Assembly: GCA_026001225.1 (NCBI GenBank) | Contig: BNZQ01000021.1 | Location: forward strand, 1-33,442 | Source: Clostridia bacterium | GTDB lineage: Bacteria; Bacillota; Clostridia; Christensenellales; DUVY01 | DNA: 33,442 nucleotides | Reading direction: 5' to 3' | In this document: positions 30,790 through 33,442 of the stretch, piece after piece | Layout of the letters: each line of letters begins with the position of its first letter | How positions within the stretch are numbered: the stretch's first letter is position 1 | Position numbers and translations under genes: made by a program | The notes under the pieces: generated by a model | The model's database searches: none | Seen by the model: only the letters and a program-made list of their open reading frames with translations | What the model was told of the DNA's origin: nothing

Positions 30790-31491
30790 ATGTGCAAACT
30801 GTTTGCAATCGGCGATTTACATCTGTCCGTCAACAACCCCAAGCCCATGGATATCTTCGGCCCCCGTTGGGATAATCATTGGGATAAAATAAAAGAGGAT
30901 TGGCGCGAAAAGGTCGGGCCGGACGATATCGTGCTGATTCCGGGCGATATCAGTTGGGCGATGTATTTGGAAAACGCCGTCTCCGATTTGCAATTGATCG
31001 GCGGACTGCCCGGCACAAAGGTTCTCTTGCGCGGCAACCACGATTATTGGTGGAAGTCGATTTCCGCCGTACGCGCAAGCCTTCCGGCCGGTATGTACGC
31101 GGTTCAAAACGACGCTTTGCGTTGGGGAAAATACGTGATTTTCGGCAGCCGTCTATGGTCAGCGCCCGAAACGCCGGGCGTTTTCGAGACCCCCGAGGAT
31201 AAGACGATTTATTTAAGGGAAACCGAACGCCTGAAGCTCTCGATCCAAGCCGCTTTAAAAATCAAAAAGGACGGGGACATACCAATTTGCATGACGCATT
31301 ACCCGCCGTTTAACGCGCGAAAAAAAGACTCCGATTACACGGCTTTGATCGAACGGAGCGGCGCGGCGGCGTGCGTCTACGGCCATCTGCACGGCTTGAC
31401 GGGCAAAAACGAGCCTTTTATAAAAAATAACGTGACGTATCATTTGACGTCATGCGATATGGCGGGGAATAAGCTCGTGCGGATTTATTAA
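30790..31491 (+). CDS. calcineurin-type metallophosphoesterase (233 aa)
   Basis: Predicted cytoplasmic metal-dependent phosphoesterase. The family's metal ligands are all visible: G-D-L-H (Asp9, His11), G-D-I-S-W (Asp53), G-N-H-D (Asn83, His84), T-H-Y-P-P (His170) and G-H-L-H (His199, His201). The frame is open from 30709, but the first 27 residues of that version do not resemble the family, whereas M-C-K-L-F-A-I-G-D-L-H starts where relatives start; the promoter also sits just before it. The closest relatives I recall are the 230-residue Firmicute proteins with P-M-D-I-F-G and G-N-H-D-Y-W-W, of unknown substrate. It is divergent from feoA and converges on the membrane-protein operon with a 15-base gap. 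Confidence 0.93.
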   Translation: MCKLFAIGDLHLSVNNPKPMDIFGPRWDNHWDKIKEDWREKVGPDDIVLIPGDISWAMYLENAVSDLQLIGGLPGTKVLLRGNHDYWWKSISAVRASLPAGMYAVQNDALRWGKYVIFGSRLWSAPETPGVFETPEDKTIYLRETERLKLSIQAALKIKKDGDIPICMTHYPPFNARKKDSDYTALIERSGAAACVYGHLHGLTGKNEPFIKNNVTYHLTSCDMAGNKLVRIY

Positions 31492-31506
31492 AAAGCGGAG
31501 ATTTTC

Positions 31507-32394
31507 CTATCCGTTAACCACGTTGTCTTTGTCGATATAGTACCGCAAACCCGAATTCTGCCGGAACACGACGCAATTGAGAACCTTTAAAAAGAATAGG
31601 GTCAGCGGGATCGTCAGAACCAAACCCACCAACAAGGTGAACAATCCGAAAAACACGTTAAAAACGATCGCGGCTAAAAAGAACAATAAATAGACGACGT
31701 AATCGCGCCTGAAATTTCCTCGCAAACGCTTTACGGAAATGCCGAAAGAGGCGGAGACGCTTTTTTGATGCTCCAACAGGGCGGGCGCCCAACCGGACAG
31801 AAAGGCGATCCGCAGGCTGAACAGCAGCACGGCCGCGAGCATCATGATGAAAGGCACGAAAATGACCAAGGCGGCGACGGCGGTCAGGAGTGAAATCAAG
31901 TACAGCACCGCGAACACGGCGATATCGAAAGGCAGGGAGAATACGAGCTTGTTCAGCTGATAGAGCGCGGCGGGGCCGATTCTTTTAATGAAACAGGGCA
32001 TAAAGCCTAATTTAGCGGCGCTCGACAGGTGCAAATGGATCATGTCGTAAAAGGCGAGGTCGGCCCATCCGAACAAAAAACGCCCGATCATAAAGACCGC
32101 GAGCAAAAGCAGGGATGCTTCGAAGCGGTGCGGCTGTAAACCGCCCACAAGCTCTTTCCACAGGCTGTGCGCACCGGTGAAAAAGACGGAAAATTCGCCG
32201 CGGGAAAGGTCTTTTAAAATTTGCAATACAGCTTCGGTGACTTTAAAATCCACCAACGCGTTGACATAGGGCAGCAAAATGGACAAGCCGACACTTGTGA
32301 TGATGACGCCCGCGATCAGATAATACAGAATGATAGACCATACGATCGGAAATTTGGCGCCTACTATTTTGAATGCGTTTTTAAATATATTCAT
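31507..32394 (-). CDS. multi-pass membrane protein of unknown function (295 aa)
   Basis: Second gene of a two-gene operon: its ATG lies 26 bases after the previous stop, behind an AAGGTG ribosome site. About six hydrophobic segments can be seen (near residues 16-40, 95-115, 155-175, 175-205, 230-250 and 250-270), with basic loops such as K-R-L-R-G-N-F-R-R that suggest a cytoplasmic face. There are no catalytic or transporter motifs that I recognise. The N-terminus (M-N-I-F-K-N-A-F-K-I) and general topology resemble the upstream gene, so the two may be distant paralogues acting as a pair. Possibly related to DUF624/YesL-type membrane proteins, but I would not assign it there. Confidence 0.85.
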   Translation of the reverse strand: MNIFKNAFKIVGAKFPIVWSIILYYLIAGVIITSVGLSILLPYVNALVDFKVTEAVLQILKDLSRGEFSVFFTGAHSLWKELVGGLQPHRFEASLLLLAVFMIGRFLFGWADLAFYDMIHLHLSSAAKLGFMPCFIKRIGPAALYQLNKLVFSLPFDIAVFAVLYLISLLTAVAALVIFVPFIMMLAAVLLFSLRIAFLSGWAPALLEHQKSVSASFGISVKRLRGNFRRDYVVYLLFFLAAIVFNVFFGLFTLLVGLVLTIPLTLFFLKVLNCVVFRQNSGLRYYIDKDNVVNG

Positions 32395-32420
32395 ATCGGT
32401 TTCACCTTATAATTCGACCG

Positions 32421-33248
32421 CTACCTCAAATAGTACTTCTTTCTCGCAATCAGATCCCTCCGTTCCGTCCCCGTGATATCAAAGTACGCGGTCATGGACA
32501 GAGCGGGCAGGTACATGAATTCGAACAGGAAGCATACGGCGCGGATATAGACCATGTACGCTTCGGGCACAAAGAGATTGAACAGCAGGATCACGGCGGC
32601 GACGAGGGCGGCGGGGAAGCAGAGGGCCAATTTCAATTTGTGCTGGTTTCCCGACAGCATTTTCAGTTGGTAATACCAACTGTCGCCGAGGTCGTAGCCC
32701 GACATTTGCATGACCGGCGGCCATAGGACGAAATAAGTCGCCGCCGAAAAGAAAACGTACAGCAGGCCCAACGATACGGCGGCGGTGACAACGGTCGCGA
32801 GCGCGGGCGAACCCCAAACCTGATAGAACAGATAATGGATGAAATACAAAATGAAAGCGCACAGATACTGCCAAATGAAATAAAGAATGGTCAGCACGGC
32901 AAAGGGCAATAAAAAGCCGCCTGCGCCGTAGTTCAGCCGGCGCAGGATCCCCCGCGCGCCGAAGACGCCCATGCGCATATGGTGTTCCATAAAACCGAAC
33001 GTCATACTGGCGAACACCGCCGCCGCGGGGATCAGCAGCAACAGCCAAATCGCTTTCGACATCGGCAGCAACGCGCCGATGACGCCGCCCAAAGAGGTTA
33101 TGCCTTGCGGATCATATCCGGTGGCGAACAAAATTAAACGGGAGGGACTAGCGAACATGGCGAACAGCGCGGCGGGAACCGCCGTCAAGAGCAATAGCCG
33201 AAAGAAATTGTTTTTGATATATTTTAAGGCGAACGCGATATATTTCAT
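32421..33248 (-). CDS. multi-pass membrane protein of unknown function (275 aa)
   Basis: First gene of the operon. I use the ATG at 33248, about 22 bases after the -10 box; a TTG three codons earlier is a weaker alternative. About six hydrophobic segments are seen, including L-L-L-L-I-P-A-A-A-V-F-A, L-P-F-A-V-L-T-I-L-Y-F-I-W and F-P-A-A-L-V-A-A-V-I-L-L-F, separated by short polar loops such as H-H-M-R-M-G-V-F-G-A-R. The C-terminus is basic (R-R-D-L-I-A-R-K-K) and probably cytoplasmic. No family was recognised. Sharing a promoter and topology with the downstream gene suggests a two-component membrane complex; this is inference. Confidence 0.85.
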   Translation of the reverse strand: MKYIAFALKYIKNNFFRLLLLTAVPAALFAMFASPSRLILFATGYDPQGITSLGGVIGALLPMSKAIWLLLLIPAAAVFASMTFGFMEHHMRMGVFGARGILRRLNYGAGGFLLPFAVLTILYFIWQYLCAFILYFIHYLFYQVWGSPALATVVTAAVSLGLLYVFFSAATYFVLWPPVMQMSGYDLGDSWYYQLKMLSGNQHKLKLALCFPAALVAAVILLFNLFVPEAYMVYIRAVCFLFEFMYLPALSMTAYFDITGTERRDLIARKKYYLR

Positions 33249-33270
33249 GATCAGCAAACCGTATATTTTA

Positions 33271-33300
33271 AGTATAACACGAAACGGGGGAAATAGTCAA
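33271..33300 (-). promoter_or_regulatory. sigma-A promoter of the membrane-protein operon
   Basis: Minus strand: TTGACT (33300-33295), an 18-base spacer and TATACT (33276-33271). Each box matches 5 of 6 consensus bases. The predicted leader is about 15 nt. Confidence 0.7.
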
Positions 33301-33321
33301 CTCCTTGCACAATTTTAGGAG

Positions 33322-33350
33322 TGGACAAGTAGCAATTCATATGATATAAT
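33322..33350 (+). promoter_or_regulatory. transposase promoter with its -35 box inside the terminal repeat
   Basis: TGGACA (33322-33327, 5/6 match), a 17-base spacer and a consensus TATAAT (33345-33350), seven bases before the ATG at 33357. Spacing and boxes are near ideal. The -35 box is part of the terminal repeat, and the start codon falls where transcription should begin. Confidence 0.7.
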
Positions 33351-33356
33351 AGAGAA

Positions 33357-33442
33357 ATGGAAAAGATAATGACGGTATGTCCGAAGTGCGGGGCGACAAG
33401 AAAGCAGATATGGCACGGGAGCAACAGATCGGGTAGTCGAAA
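33357..33442 (+). CDS. transposase, N-terminal zinc-ribbon part (3' end outside window)
   Basis: Twenty-eight codons are visible, M-E-K-I-M-T-V-C-P-K-C-G-A-T-R-K and on to G-S-N-R-S-G-S-R, still open at the edge. The C-P-K-C-G motif followed by a basic G-x-x-R-x-G-S-R stretch is the start of a zinc ribbon as found at the N-terminus of IS1-type InsA and of some IS256-like (IS1249 group) transposases; the 8-bp duplication of the related MITE suits either. A second ATG at 33369 is possible. The family cannot be settled from 28 residues. Confidence 0.65.
   Translation, partial: MEKIMTVCPKCGATRKQIWHGSNRSGSR

Larger units (their letters stand above)
33318..33442 (+). mobile_element. left end of an insertion sequence (cut by window edge)
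   Basis: GGAGTGGACAAGT at 33318-33330 matches the terminal inverted repeat of the MITE at 5118-5291, and within 40 bases a zinc-ribbon transposase frame begins. The first base differs (A here, G in the MITE) and similarity fades after about 17 bases. The right end and target duplication are outside the window. Confidence 0.75.

Overview
The window looks like a genome segment from an uncultured, Gram-positive-type member of the Clostridia (Bacillota). The grounds are the Clostridia-style large serine recombinases with their usual small companion proteins, a Clostridial-type FeoA/FeoB pair, strong AGGAGG-like ribosome sites mixed with apparently leaderless promoters, and a giant GLUG/Ig-like/InlB-repeat surface protein ending in a sortase-like tail. 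I cannot name the species.

Bases 1-8611 are a visibly more AT-rich mobile-element zone. They hold the end of a ParB-like protein cut by the window edge, two small proteins, two adjacent paralogous serine recombinases on the plus strand, an AAA_14/DUF4143-type ATPase on the minus strand, and a more distant third serine recombinase on the minus strand, translationally coupled to a SHOCT-like small protein. Two small insertions can be reconstructed here. One is a 72-bp in-frame insert with a 7-bp target duplication inside the zinc ribbon of the first recombinase. The other is a 174-bp MITE with 21-bp perfect terminal inverted repeats and an 8-bp target duplication, which rewrote the C-terminus of the ATPase and placed a hairpin terminator between two convergent genes. 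The MITE's end sequence recurs at the right edge of the window (33318), where an IS with a zinc-ribbon transposase begins, so that IS family is the likely source of the transposase that moves the MITE.

Bases 8612-29264 are one transcription unit. A near-consensus promoter (8898-8926) is followed by a leader of about 320 nt with two perfect hairpins and a 71-bp-period tandem repeat. Next comes a 6,193-residue cell-surface protein: signal peptide, six GLUG-rich beta-solenoid modules, nine related beta-sandwich-like repeats, one cadherin-like domain, ten Big_3-like Ig domains, InlB-type repeats with an exact 441-bp period, and an LPWSG/hydrophobic/basic tail. Six bases downstream is a membrane-anchored protein with two tandem YjbR/MmcQ-like domains that should face the cytoplasm. 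The pair may work together as an adhesin and its partner; that is inference.

Bases 29300-33248 read as ordinary chromosome: feoA and a feoB that loses all family similarity exactly before its GFGCN-type motif (a breakpoint at about 29300, next to the surface-protein operon), a metallophosphoesterase, and a two-gene operon of multi-pass membrane proteins. The right edge is the start of the IS. No tRNA, rRNA or CRISPR array was seen.
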